Assembly (NCBI GenBank): GCA_019321725.1
Contig: CM033108.1
Coordinates: 14,650,060 to 14,714,059 of the forward strand
Direction: 5' to 3'
DNA: 64,000 bases
Origin: Paulownia fortunei
Taxonomy: Eukaryota; Streptophyta; Magnoliopsida; Lamiales; Paulowniaceae
Positions 38,317 through 51,402 of this stretch are shown piece after piece (position 1 is the first letter of the stretch; each line of letters begins with the position of its first letter). The translations under genes were made by a program, and so were the position numbers. The notes under the pieces were generated by a model that was not told the origin of the DNA, searched no databases, and saw only the letters and a list, made by a program, of their open reading frames with translations.

Positions 38317-39220
38317 TGTAACACCCCCATTACTACACAACTATATATATAATAATTTAACATGATAGAACCTGTATGCATGCATGTTTTTTTTTCTCCC
38401 TGTAATATATTTAAATAATAAACTATTTTTTCACTCACGCACTAATATATATACTTGCAGATGACCCATAACAACTACAATAATTACATACCCATGTACA
38501 TATTAGTTTTAAAAGTAACACACAGTACAAGTCTCAAAACTTAATATAGTAGACTCCAAAATCAAATAAGCTAGCAACCAACCCAACAAGTTGTCGTCCA
38601 TGTATACTGATCCTCAAAACTTGTAGGAACTCCAACGGCTTGCCTAGTAAGTCCATGACTTCAAGTATCACCAAACTCACCTACAATATGCGAACTACAT
38701 GAACTAATGCTCAATAAGTGAGAATCATGCATACTGAAGGGATAATATAACATATATGCAATGCATTCCTATAAGATCACGACAAGGATACAAACTCATA
38801 TATAAAATAGATCATTCAAAATTATTTTTCATTACTGGGCCCTTAACCCACCCACTATGTACCGGATAGAGCCCTCAATAATATCAATAATCACATGTCC
38901 GTAAACATATCGACACAGTCCGGGGGCCATCTTCTGGGATCACCAGAGGTCTACCCCTGTCTTTCCTTATGACCCTCCAGAAGTCTTCCCACCAACGGCG
39001 TCGATAAGAGTACAGTCAAGTGGTCCACTCTCTCGTGACCACCAGAGGCACATCCCCTATCAACCCCTATGATCCTTCAAGAGATAATACTCGCGGTGCC
39101 CCAAAATATCATATAAATAAGCCACACAGGTCTTGGTACACTAGTATTGGCCAATCGAAATATTTTCTTTCTGAAAATAATGTCATGTGTGTAAAAATCT
39201 CAACTGTGAGCACGTGTTAT
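38317..39220 (-). repeat. 3' LTR of element 4, outer part
   Basis: Begins TGTAACACCCCCATTACTA, close to the 5' LTR at 53190. Interrupted after CACGTGTTAT by the Athila-like element; it resumes at 45711. Confidence 0.9.
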
Positions 39221-40992
39221 TGATAAGTTAGTTTTATACCAATAATTCTTATATATTTTGATTAACAATTAGTTTGCTTTCAAGTATTTTGTTATTTTTT
39301 ATGCATTTAGTTTGAAATCTTGTAGGTAACGACAATAAGAGAAGAAAATGGAAAGAAATCAAAAACTTGGTTGAAATATTGAAGAATTCGAGTTGTGGTG
39401 CTACTGATGGCAATTTTCATATTTCAATCATAACTCTCGACCCCAATTTCATTTCAAATTGATTCTTGATCCATCCAAAATACAAGCTATATATCTACAA
39501 CTTATATATTTACCACAAAATCCAATTCGGTCGATCTCAATAAAAAAATCTGAATTCAAAAATCAGCACTGGGCTACAATTTTCTAGAATGATACATCTT
39601 AGTATTTTAGGCATAACTCTCTCCAAAAATATCATATTTAGTTGCTTCAAGTTTCTATGGAAAGTAAAGACATAGAGTTACAATTAATTAAAAGATATCA
39701 AAAGTCAATTCATCCTAGAAAGAGGTCAAAAAGCAGTTGTAAGAGGTTGAATAGTGTAAAAGTACTGAAGTGAAGGAGGAAAAAACAATAGCAACAGCGC
39801 CAAGGCCCCAAAACAGGATTCCTAGGCACCATTTGAGGCTGCCAAAATAGAATACAAGGTACCTAGGTGCCAAAATAGGGTCTAGGCACCATTCTGCTAA
39901 CCAAAAAAATGCTGATGTGTTTTCTTTGCGATAAGTGGCAATGGATCATAAATTTTAGCATTTTTATGAGTTATACATATTAGATACACCTATACATCAT
40001 TACCCAAGCGATGCTGTAGTGGATACACTAAATTGGTGGAGAGAAAAAGGAGAAAAAGCCAATAAAAGGCGAATGATTTTTAGTTTTTTTTTTTTTTGAA
40101 GAAAAGTCAAGAAAAGTGGAAGGATTTCAGGGTTTCTTTTGGAAGACTTTTGGGGAAAGATTCATTGAGAAGAAGTTTAAAAAGAGAAGATCACTATCAT
40201 TTTCTACAAATCAAAACAGGTCATTCTTGGAGACAAGGAGAGCTTCAATCATTCCTTCCATTTCACAAATTGATGAACAATTTTCATGTTCTTTGTTATT
40301 TATTTCTTGAAGTTGTATTCATTCATGGTGAACTAACTATTTCTTTCTAGAGGATGATGTAACCTTATTTGATTCTATATTTTTGAATTCTAAATAATAT
40401 TAGTTGAAGTTATTCATCTTGTTTGTGTTATCTTGTTTAGTATTTCATCTTGATTAATTAATCACTAATTGAGATTGTTTGGCGTATGAGATTCGGCATT
40501 CGAGAGAGAGAAGATTATACATGATCATATGGATAAACACAACCTAAGAATCATAGAGTTGAGAAGCTTATGAAATCTTTAAAGTTTTGAAAAAGAATTC
40601 ATTAAACTTTTGTAGAGTTTTATTCTTGAATTTTTATACAGATATCGAAATTCATGTTGGAACTCATAGTCAATTGGGTACTTGAGAGAAGGAATTAATG
40701 AGCTTAAGAATTTTTAACTTACATGTGTTGTTGACTTGAATTGGTATATTTTGAAAGGAAGAACTTATGTGATAATTAGGTGAGTCATTCCTCTACAAAT
40801 TCTTGCTCATAAGGTGTTTGTTATATTGTTTCTAAAACTTTACTCTTGTCTTTATATTTTTATCTTACTTTACTTTGTTTTTCAATCATCATTCGATCTT
40901 CTAGATAAAATTAGGACTATTTGAACTACGATACTTAATGCAATTTTTGATTGCAATCCTTATGGATATGATAATCAACTCACCATTGTATT
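39221..40992 (+). repeat. 5' LTR of the Athila-like element, 3' end deleted
   Basis: It matches the 3' LTR up to CACCATTGTATTA, then goes straight into TTGTTGTCGAGGATTG, which resembles the right half of the GTTGCCGGGGATTG junction common in Athila/Tat elements. About 50 bases of LTR, including CACTTGCGGTTTGC, are missing. Confidence 0.85.
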
Positions 40993-41259
40993 ACATTGTT
41001 GTCGAGGATTGTTTTATCATAATTGCATTAATATTGTTATAACTTAGTCTTGATTTTAGTCTAGATTGCTTTTACTCTTTTTTGCGTATTTTGATGTTGT
41101 CTTGTCTTACATTGGGTTATACGTATTTATATGCATAAGTCTAGGAGTGTTGAGGCGATGACTACTAATAGCTATCATTGGCCTTCCAAGAGGTCTTCTA
41201 TTGAAAAGGTTACCGGTTTCTTAAGGTAGATTCGTTTACACAATTAGCTATACAAATTT

Positions 41260-42070
41260 CTTTTCTTTCTAATCAATTTGCAGCTTGGACTTCTAATGGA
41301 GCTTCTCAACAAATGGATTCCAAGGCATCCACGAGCACTTCATTTATGGAAACCAAAGATGAGAAAAAGACATCATTGGAGGAGTTGCTATGTACTTTCA
41401 TTAGCGAAACAAGAGCCCGATTGAATAAGAATTAAACAAAGATAGACAACATTAAAACTCAATTGGGGCAGCTAGCTTCAAGTTTAGGAGTTCAAATGAA
41501 TTCAATAGAAAATTAAATTGGACAGCTTGTTATTGAAATTAATGCTCAAAAACATAAAGAAAACTTTTCAAGTGAAATGGAAATGAATCCAAGAGAGCAT
41601 TGCAAAGTCATCCAACAACAACAAATCGAGGAGTGCAAAACTATTAAAAAGTACAATGCCATCTTGCAAGAGAAGCCACCTCAAGTGCTAACCAATTGAG
41701 GAAGTTTCATTATCCCTTATTCAATTGGAAACTCTAATTGTAAAATAGCATTATGTGATCTAGATACAAGAACTAATTCAATTTCATTGTTTAATTTTAG
41801 AAAACATGCACTAGATGAAGCAAAGCCTACTAGGGTGACTCAAGATATGCTTAATTCTTGTGTTCTACAAATTTTTTCATTTTTAATATAAAAAAAGATA
41901 GGTACATCTTCAACATGTTTAGAATACCATTTGTAGAAATATAGGATACACTTGTTGATGTCCAAAAGGCCCTTGATGCTACTTTGGATTATCTTCGCCT
42001 TGCCTATCCAGAAGGATCACATAAACTCTTAGAGCACACAAAGATGTGGCATGATAAACATTTATTCTTA
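41260..42070 (+). pseudogene. Athila-type gag C-terminus and protease remnant
   Basis: The plus strand encodes, with several stops, QLGQLASSLGVQMNS, then MEMNPREHCKVI, then GSFIIPYSIGNS, ALCDLDTRTNSISLF and a DTLVDVQKALDA-like end. These follow the order of Athila gag (a QVGQLA coiled region, NPKEHCKA) and its protease (GSFTIPC, ALCDLGAS, ALIDVQKG). The protease catalytic Asp is kept, but the following Gly is Asp. Family assignment is from remembered motifs. Confidence 0.7.
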
Positions 42071-43836
42071 GATCTAGGATGAGTAAAGAAGATATTCAGG
42101 TTGACGACTATAAACCAAGCACTTTTTGGGAGGCAACCCAAGCTTTTTTTCTTTTTTCTTTTTAATAATTTCTTAGGTAGTTTTTGAAATATGTTTGCTT
42201 TGTAGATTTAGGCATCTTTAATTATCGCATTTCTTTGTCTATGTTTGTGTTTTTTATTGCTTTAACCCATAAGCTTTCGTGCTTTCTTTTCTTGTGTAGG
42301 TGGATGTCGACTTGGTGATATATGTGGATCTCTCATAAACTCTAAGTGAATTATCTATTGGAAAGGGGGGTTTCTTATTTCCACATCTTATGTACTTTAA
42401 TTCTTTAAATATTGAGAACAATGTTAATTTTAAAGTTAGGGGTGAAATTTATATTTTGTGCATTTGAGCTTTATATGAAAAATTGAGCCAAAATTTTCAA
42501 ATTGAATTATCTATGTTGAATGATGAGAGTCCAAGAGCAAGCATGCTTTATTGACAAACTTAGTTGAGTTCATGTTTTATGATTAAATGAATAACTTAAT
42601 TACCAATTGCCTATGATTATACCTAATTGATATTGTATAGAGTCTAGAAAAAAGAAAGATTGCTAGTCTTATGACATGGTGATTCATGTGTGTATTTAAT
42701 CCTTGTCATGAGTGATGAATTTTTATTGAGTACGTTGTGTCGAAATCCTGTGAATTGTATGCTACTTGGTGTTAGATTTTACTTCCAATGAGTTGTATTG
42801 ATCATTTTGTAGTGTTCTAGAACTTGCTTGATTACTCTTTGAGGCGAAATTCTAGATAACTACAAACTTGGAAATGATTTAGGCCATCTTTGACTCGTTT
42901 GTGCCTTTCAAGCCTACCATGAATACACTTTTATTCACTAGTTAACCCTTTGAGCTCTTTTCAAAGAATGGTATGTGCAAGGCATATGAATAACCACCAT
43001 TCGACTTCATTTCTTGAAACTCACTATACCGACCCTTTATAGCTTGAAAAATCAATAATTGTCCCTAAGAGAGCTTAAAGTATGATATTTTGTGCACAAT
43101 CTTATTATGGATCATATGGAGACATGTTGAGAGCACAAATGAATATATTTAGGGGTATGGGCAAGGAAAATATGCAAAACAAAAAATGACAACTCATGTT
43201 GATGAAAAGAAATAAGTTTGGGGGTTGTAAAAGCAAAATAACAAGAAATGAAGCCTTGGGATTCATGAAAAAAAAAGAAGAAAAAAGGAGAAAGAAATTG
43301 TGAAAAAGAAAAGCATGAATCCTAAAGAAAAAAAAATGAGAAAGAGAAAAGAAAGGATGATAGTATGTGCAATGCTTTATGCTCTCTTATGTTGTTTATC
43401 CCTATCTTTATTTGTAAGCCAATACCTAGGCTGTACATTACAAGCTTATTGAAGTCCTTTTGATCCAAGTTTGCAAGTGTCTATATTAGTGGAGAATTTA
43501 TATGAAAAGTAAGTCTATGGAACACCTAGAACTCCTTTGCTTAGGTCATGAGAATCATTAGTTGTAAAATTCATACCTAAAATGCATGCATGAAACTTGA
43601 GCTTGACACTTCACACACACACGTTTTGAATTCATGACTAGATTAATGAAGCACAAGTTTTGTAGTGTCATTCGACTAGCTTTGTAACTAACCTTGAGAT
43701 TCATGTGCAATAAAGATTGATGAGGAATTTGAATGGGTTGATCAAGTTTAGTAATTCATTATCCAAGTATGAGCCTATTATTATTTGATTTTAAGTTTTA
43801 CTCGAGGATAAGTAAAATGTAAAGTTTGAAGGTATT

Positions 43837-45705
43837 TGATAAGTTGGTTTATACCAATACTTCATATATCTTTTGATTAATAATTAGTTTGTTTTCAAGT
43901 GTTTTTGTTACTTTTTATGCATTTAGTTTAAAATCTTGTAGGTAATGACAATAAGAGAAGAAAATGAAAAGAAATCAAAAACTTGGTTGAAATGTTGAAG
44001 AATTTGAGTTGTGATGCTACTAATGGCAGTTTTCATATTTCAATCATAATTCTTGGCCCTAATTTCATTTCAACTTCAATATTGATCCATTGGAAATTCA
44101 AGACATAGATCTACAACTTTTATGTTTATCACAAAATCCAATTCGGTCAATTTCAATAAAAAAAATTGAGTTCAAGAATCAGCATTGGGCTGTAATGTTT
44201 TGGAATGATACATCTTCATATTTTAGGCATAACTCTCTTCAAAGATATCATATTTAATTGCTTCAAGTTCCTATGGAAAGAAAAGACATAGAGATACAAT
44301 TCATTAGAAGATGTCAAAAGCTAATTCATCATCAAAAGAGGTCAAAAAGTAGTTGCAAGAGGCTAATAGTGTAAAAGTACTGAAGTGAATGAGGGAAAAA
44401 TAGCAACAACGGCGCCTAGGAGCCAAAACAAAATACAAGGCATCTAGGTGCCAAAATAGGGTGCCTAGGTGCCATACTGCTAACCAAAAAAATGGTGATG
44501 CATTTTCTTTGCGACAAGTGGCAATGAATTATGAATTTTGGTATTTTTGTGAGATATACACATTAGATACACCTATATATTATTACCCAAGTGATGCTCT
44601 AGTGGATACACTAAATTGGTGGAGAGAAAAAGGAGAAAAAGGCAAGAAAATGGGAATGATATTAGATTTCTTTTGAAGAAAAGCCAAGAAAAGTGGAAGG
44701 ATTTTCAGGTTTCTTTTGAAGAAAGTCAAGAAAAGTGGAAGGATTTCAGGGTTTCTTTTGGAAGACTCTTGGGGAAAGAATCATTGAGGGGAAGTTTAAA
44801 AGGAAAAGATCAATATCAACCAAAACAGGGGATGATTGGTTTTTGGAACCAAAGGAGGCCATTGGAAGGTGCTTGGAGACAAGACACATTCCATTTTCTG
44901 CAAATCAAAACACGTGATTTTTGGAGACAAATAGTCATTCTTAGAGACAAGGAGAACTTCAACCAGTCCTTCCACTTCACAAATTGGTGAACAATTTCCA
45001 TATTCTTTCTTATTTATTTCTTGAAGTTGTATTCATCCATGGTGAACTAAACATTTCTTTCTAGAGGATGATGTAACCTTATTAGTTCAAGTTATTTATC
45101 TTGTTTGTGTTATCTTGTTTAATATTTCATCTTGATTAATTGATTATGAATTGAAATTATTTGACGTATGAGATTCAACACTCGAGAGAGAAAAGATTAT
45201 ACATGATTATATGGATAACACAACCTATGAATTATAAAGTTGAGAAGCTTATGAAACCTTTGAAGTTTTGAAGAAGAATTCATTCAACTTTTATAGAGTT
45301 TTATTCTTGATTTTTTATAAAGATATCGAAATTCATGTTGGAACTCATAGTCAATTCGGCACTATGAGCCTAAGAATTCTTAACTTACATGTATTGTTAA
45401 CTTAAATTGGTATATTTTGGAATGAATAACATAGGTGATAATTAGGTGAGTCATTCTTCTAGAATATCTTGCTCATAAGGTGTTTGTTATATTTTTTCTA
45501 AAAGTTTCACTCTTGTCTTTACATTTTTATCTTACTTTATTTTGTTTTCTAATCATCATTCGATCTTCTAGATAAAATATGACTATTTGAACTACGGTAC
45601 TTAATGCAATTTTTTATTACAATCCCTATGGATACGATACTTAACTTACCGTTGTATTCAAATTTGACACCGTGCACTTGCGGTTTGCAAAATATTTCAA
45701 TAACA
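43837..45705 (+). repeat. 3' LTR of the Athila-like element
   Basis: Complete 1,869-bp LTR from TGATAAGTTGG to ATAACA. It contains a short repeat of GCCTAGGTGCC near 44410-44472 and purine-rich AAGAAAAGTGGAAGGATTT repeats near 44680-44750. ORFs in it are not genes. Confidence 0.88.
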
Positions 45706-46639
45706 GTTATGCATGGACATGTAAATGCTGATAAATGGTATGTCCAATGACACAATAGATCCTATGCACTATAAGGTATGTATAATATTCACAATACATA
45801 CATCAAGACACAAGGATCACCTTTAATATAGATAATGCACGAAATATTATGTCCATATATTATAGTTGCAAATGAATTTTCTCTTACCTTTTACTTTTGA
45901 TATCCTACTGAATGTTAATAAAATTCTCCTTTCTAACCTTAGATATAAGGTCGCTAGTAAAAGTATAGTGTATTAATTTTCATTGTTAATCAATAGTTTT
46001 TATATCTAATCTCATAAGGGATCTTAAATCTTAAAATTTATTTAAATAACAATCAAATCTTAAAATTTATACTTCAACCCAGTCAGAATATTTTAAATAC
46101 CTTAATTTCTCATCTCGAATTTATTCTAATATTATCCAATTGATGTGTTATAATCCCCACTATCAATCCCTCAATTAAATTAGCTCATTCATCCGATTAA
46201 TACAAGATAACAAAAATTAAATCTTTGAAACTAATTTCGAATTAAAGGTATATATTAATTATTGTCTCTCAGGTAAATAACTAGTTAATTTAAATAAAAA
46301 AAATTCTTTCAAATTAGAAATAAACGGTATAAATATATATTTTTATCTATACAAAAATGAGAAGGGAATTACCCAAAAATTCCTCCAATTCCTACCGTTG
46401 AAATTTGTTGGAGCACCCTCTCTTTTCTTTTTTATTTCTTTCTCTCTTCTTTTTTTTCTTCTTCTTTTTATTTCTCTACTGCCGTGAGTGTGTATGTGGT
46501 GTGTGTTAATAACTTAACAATTAAGGAACTTAATATAATATAATAACTTAACAATTAAGGAACTTAATATAATATGTATATATATATTATAGCATATGCA
46601 TATCTAAAACATAAGCTAATATACTACACACGTGTATAC

Positions 46640-46684
<45 letters not shown>

Positions 46685-47231
46685 CTACATACACATACTT
46701 ATATATTCCGTACATCTATATATATGCATATATATATGTAAATGTATATTACATTTTTATATATATAATTAATACATAATATATATATATATATTTTTAT
46801 TTCTAAGCCCCCAAGTTTATTTATTTATTTATTTATTAAGAATTTACACCATCTTAATTAATATAATAATGTCCTTACTTTTTTTTTTATTATTATTACC
46901 ATTAGTATCACTATTTTCTTTCTAATTAATTTATTTGTATAGTTTATCCTACACTGATAAATACAACGATGCCACATTTCACTTACGTGTATCCTAATGG
47001 TATTTAGTTGTTGACACCTAAATTTTTGTATCTTAGTACCAACTCAACCAATTAGGTTAAATAATTTGAAAACTAATATTGGGTGACAACTTCAAAAGTT
47101 TAATTATTAAAGATGCCGCATACAATATAGTGCATTATGAAATATCAATTAAAAATACAAATGGCACATACGTAGCATGAAATGCATAAACTATATTGGT
47201 CGAGTGAGTAGCGCGAGGCTCAGATATTACC
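45706..47231 (-). repeat. 3' LTR of element 4, inner part
   Basis: It continues 38317-39220 after the GTTAT duplication and ends GCTCAGATATTACC at 47231, where the intact terminus would be TATTACA. The two parts sum to about 2.43 kb, matching the 2,438-bp 5' LTR. It includes a duplicated AACTTAACAATTAAGGAACTT at 46510-46570. Confidence 0.88.
46575..46800. repeat. TA-rich microsatellite in the LTR
   Basis: Long (TA)n runs, notably 46643-46682. The partner LTR has a similar block at 55060-55195, with different repeat numbers. Confidence 0.9.
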
Positions 47232-47246
47232 ATCTCCCCTCCTTAT
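47232..47246 (-). promoter_or_regulatory. Polypurine tract of element 4
   Basis: On the minus strand AAGGAGGGGAGAT lies directly before the 3' LTR start. It is the expected RNase H-resistant primer for plus-strand DNA. Confidence 0.8.
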
Positions 47247-48742
47247 GAAAATTTCATCCCCAAAATTTTGCTTACCGAAAAAGCTCTGGGTATTTGGCTC
47301 TCATTTCATCTTTCCTTTCCTATGTAGCCTCTTCCATTGCCTGTCCCTCCATAGTACCTTGACTAATGGGAGTTTCTTATTTCTAAGTTGTTTTATCTCC
47401 TATAGTAGAATCTTGATAGGTTTTTCCTCGTAACTCAAATCTGATCTTAACTCTACTGGTTTGTTCCGTAGAATGTGGGATGGGTTCGCAACATACTTTC
47501 TCAACATAGATACGTGAACTACATTATATACTTGAGGCATTGATGTAGGTAGGTCAAGTCTGTAAGAAACATCACATATTCTCTCGGTAATATAAAATGG
47601 ACCAATATATCTGGGATTCAACTTTCCTTTCTTTCCAAACCACATAATACCTTTCATTGGAACTACCTTGAGAAACACTTGATCTCCTATGACAAACTCT
47701 AGCATTCTCCTTCTTTGGTTTGCACAATTTTTTTGTCGACTCTGGGTAGTTTCCATTCTTTTTTGGATTTGTAACACGGTCTCTGTCATTTTCCAAATTA
47801 TGTCCGGGCCTAAAAATTTCTTTTCACCTACCTCATCCCAATGAACTAGAGATCTACATTTCCTGCCATATAGTGTTTCATAGGGAGCCATCCCAATTGT
47901 AGCCTGATAACTATTGCTATATGAGAATTCCACCAGAGATAGGTACTTGCTCCACTATCCTTGAAAATCTAATACGCAGGCTCTAAGCATATCTTCTAAG
48001 GTTTGTATTGTTCATTCAGATTGTCCATCGGTCTGAGGATGATATGTAGTACTAAAATATAATTATGTTCCTAATGCCCTTTGTAGACTTCTTCAAAAGG
48101 TAGACAGAAATCTCGAGTCTCTATCAAAAGTAATGGAGAGTTATACACCATGGAGTCTAACCACTTCATGTATGTATATCTATGTGTATCGGTCTACGGA
48201 ATAGGTTGAACAAATGGGAAAAAAATGAGCTGATTTAGTTAATCTGTCCACAATCACCCAAATAGAATCATGACCTTTCACGATTTTGGATAAACCCGCC
48301 ACAAAGTACATAGTGATTCTTTCCCATTTTCATTTTAGAATAAGCAGAGGTTGTAAAGTTTCCACTAGTCTTTGATGTTTTTCTTTTATTTGCTAACATG
48401 AAATTGGTCCACGTACTATGCAATATCCATTTTCATCCTTGGCCACCAGTAATGAATCTTCAAGTCTCTATACATTTTAGTAGCTTCTGGATGTATTGAA
48501 TAAGGTATTGAATGTGTCTTTGCAAGAATATCTTTTCTAATGTTATCCACATGGGGCACGTACAATCGTCCCCTAAATTGCAGCACTCTATTTATGGATA
48601 TTTTAAAATCAGATGGCACCCCTGAAGCAATATCCTTCTTCACCTTCGTAAAATATTCATCCCTTTGTTGTCCCTGTTGAATTTTGTCAATTAACGTCGG
48701 TCGAAAAGTCAAGGCTGCTAACTTTATTTCCATTTCTCTCAA
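47247..48742 (-). pseudogene. Integrase with GPY/F and chromodomain-like tail (element 4)
   Basis: Minus-strand domains in order: HHCC zinc-binding start near 48416-48560 (KTHSIPYSIHPEATKMYRDL), a decayed catalytic core at about 47940-48415 with several stops, then an open 177-codon stretch with SNSYQATIGMAPYETLYG, the GPY/F motif KLNPRYIGPFYITER and LPTSMPQVYNVVHVSMLRKYV. The tail at 47250-47400 reads QLRNKKLPLVKVLWRDR, resembling the second half of a chromodomain that, in chromoviruses, directs insertion to certain chromatin. Stops and shifts in the core make it inactive. Confidence 0.85.
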
Positions 48743-50090
48743 CTATACAATCTCCATATTCATTTTCTAGAAGTCAATTAACTCTGGTCACTGAACAGAA
48801 AGAGTAGATGAGGTACCTTGTATTGATTTTTTGCTCAGTACATCTGCCACAACATTAGCCTTACCGAGATGGTAGTTGATAACACAGTCATAATCCTTCA
48901 CTAGCTCCAACCACCTTCGTTGTCACATATTTAGTTCTTTTTGTGTGAAGAAGTATTTTAAGCTCTTGTGATCTGTATATATTTTACATCGCTCCCCATA
49001 TAGATAGTGCATCCATATCTTTAGTGCAAATACCACTGCAGCAAGCTCCAAATCATGTGTAGGGTAATTTCTTTCATATTCTTTCAGTCGCCTCGATGCA
49101 TATGCAATCACTTTTCCATTTTACATCAGTACACTTCTCAAGCCATTTTTCGAGGTGTCACTGTAAACTACAAAACTTTCAGTACCTGATGGAATTGAAA
49201 GAATGAGTGCTGATGTCAACCTCTTCTTTAATTCTTGGAAACTTTGCTCACGCGCTTCTATCTATTTAAATGTGATACATTTTCGTGTTAACTGTGTTAA
49301 AGGAAAAGCAATCTTGAAAAATCCTTCTACAAATCTACGGTAATATCCAACCAAACCAAGAAAGCTACGTACTTCTAAAGAATTTGTAAGTCGTGACCAA
49401 CTATTAATAGCTTCTACTTTACTTAGATCTACTGATATCCCTGCCCCTGATATGACATATCCCAAGAATACCACTCGATCCAACCAGAATTAATATTTCT
49501 TAAATTTAACATATAATTATTTCGCCTTTAAAACCTTTAACCCCATTCTTAAATGTGTAGCGTGTTCTTCTTTTATTTTAGAATAAATCAGGATATCATG
49601 ATAAACATAATAACAAATTTATCAAAAAATCTCTGAATACCTAATTCATCAGGTCTATGAAAGTTGTTGTGGCATTAGTCAATCCAAATGGCATCACCAG
49701 AAATTCATAATGTCCATACCTCGTGCGAAATGCTGTCTTCAAAATATCATCTTCTTTTATTTTCAATTGATTGTACCCAAATCGTAAATCAATCTTTGAA
49801 AATATTGTTTCACCCTGGAGCTGATCGAACAAATTGTCAATCCGAGGTAAAGGATATTTATTCTTGATTGTAACCTTATTCAATTCTTGGTAGTCTATAC
49901 ACAGTCTCATCGTACCATCATTCTTTCGTACAAATTGGACAGGCGCACCCCACGGTGAAAAACTAGGTCTGATAAAACCTTTTTCCAACAACTCCTGTAC
50001 TTGTATCCTCAATTCCTTTAACTCAGATGGAGTCATTCAGTACAGGGATTTTGAGATTTGAGACATTCCCAGCCGCATGTCAATAGTGAA
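48743..50090 (-). pseudogene. Reverse transcriptase-RNase H (element 4)
   Basis: RT blocks [27 protein letters not shown] and [11 protein letters not shown] lie at 49641-50036. The catalytic FIDD box at about 49580-49610 is broken by a one-base deletion (reads TTTATCATGATATCC). [12 protein letters not shown] and [18 protein letters not shown] follow at 49262-49483. RNase H shows YSDTSKNG near 49150 and [16 protein letters not shown] at 48923-48975. A TGA near 48929 replaces the Arg seen in element 2. Confidence 0.9.
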
Positions 50091-50870
50091 CTTTATATCT
50101 CACGATCGGGTGGTAACCCAAGGAGATCATCTGAAAATACTTCAGGGTATTCCTGAACCACTGGTATTTCGTTAAGTGTATGATGATGTTGTTCTTCAAC
50201 GCTCATAACACTGACTAAATACCCCTTACAGCCAGCTTCTAGTAAACATTGTACCTTCAGCATTGATATTAGTGGGAATTTGAAGCTCTTCATAATCCCA
50301 ACAAAAATAAAAGGTTCTTCTCTAAGAGGTTGAAATGTCACTGTCTTTTTCTAGCAATCTATGGTAGCACAATACTTTGATAACCATTCCATGCCCAAAA
50401 TTATGTCATAGTCATTCATGGCCAATACAATCAAATCAGCATATAGTTCTCTACCTTCAATAGGAATGGCATAGACTTTCAAAATCTGATTGGTCTGCTT
50501 TGAGTCTCTAGAAAGAATCATCACATTATAACTGACTTCTGTTACATCAAGTGTCCTACCCAGCCTCTTCACATACTCAGTGGACGCAAATGAATGTGTA
50601 GCTCCTGAATCAAATAGTATAAATGTTGGAGTATCATGAATAAAGAGTTTACTTGTCACTACCGATGGATTCACCTCTGCGTCTGCTCTAGTGATGGTAA
50701 AAACTCCAGCTGGTACATTCTGTTGCTTTGTAGTATTTAGGTTCTCCAAGCATATCCTGGAAATATGGCCAACCTTTCCACACACATAGCACCTTCTAGG
50801 ATCTGTAGAGCAGTTTCCCACATGTTGGCCACCGCTTATAGGGCACATAGATTATGGCATCAGCACCTTC
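50091..50870 (-). pseudogene. gag zinc knuckle and aspartic protease (element 4)
   Basis: A long open minus-strand stretch begins with a CCHC knuckle (CYVCGKVGHISRIC) near 50755-50796, then VFTITRADAEVNPSVV and the protease active site LFDSGATHSFAS near 50590-50625, with the catalytic Asp-Ser-Gly intact. A stop at about 50350 precedes KKTVTFQPL and the leader to RT. This is the best-kept protease in the window. Confidence 0.88.
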
Positions 50871-51402
50871 CCTTGCTCTATCTTTGGCCTCTTATTTTGC
50901 TCCCACTGTTATTGCCCTTGTTTTGATCGGAATTTGGGTTTCTGGCCTTGAGCTTGGAATAGCCTTTTTTTTTCATTTACAGCCCACCTCTATCATTGTC
51001 ATTGCTTAAATTGGCGACGAACTTCTTGCGCACGAACAATTCTGAGTTCAACTTGCTCAGCAACTACTGCTCTTTCAGCAATCTGTGAATAGGTAGCTCC
51101 TTGAATTCCCACCATATTAACATCTCTGTATAATTCTGACCTCAAACCTTCAAGGAATCTCTCTACTTTCAGTGCATCAATCCTGATCATATGCGTGGCA
51201 AACCTGGACAACTATTCAAATTTTCTAATGTAGTCCCCGACTGTCATAGCTCCCTGTCGCAACTATATAAATTTGTTCATCTTCATTACACAAACAAGAG
51301 CTATTAAGTATTTGTTCCTAAATAACTCTTTAAATCTTTCCCAAGTCATAGTAGATAGATCATCTATGCTCCTCATTATATCTCACCAGTGTTCAGCACT
51401 TC
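50871..51402 (-). pseudogene. gag capsid C-terminal part (element 4)
   Basis: Contains RFATHMIRIDALKVERFLEG and VNMVGIQGATYSQIAERAVV, closely matching element 2 gag at 9598-9800. Several stops follow before the zinc knuckle. It is cut at 51402 by the Athila-like LTR fragment. Confidence 0.85.

Larger units (their letters stand above)
39221..45705 (+). mobile_element. Athila-like non-autonomous LTR retrotransposon (6,485 bp)
   Basis: LTRs at 39221-40992 and 43837-45705 start TGATAAGTT and end TTTCAATAACA. The target duplication GTTAT is exact (39216-39220 and 45706-45710). The 2.8 kb interior keeps only a decayed gag/protease stretch and typical Athila-type 3' words, including GGGAGGCAACCCA at 42128-42140 and GAGAACAATGTTAATTTTAA near 42413. 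No RT or integrase is present, so it depended on another element for movement. The 5' LTR lacks its last ~50 bases together with the start of the primer site. Confidence 0.88.

Noticed and set aside
44616..44990. 124-codon ORF and overlapping ORFs in the Athila-like 3' LTR, with Lys/Gln-rich repeats
   Set aside because: They lie wholly in the LTR and come from purine-rich AAGAAAAGTGGAAGG repeats; the sister LTR does not keep the frame.
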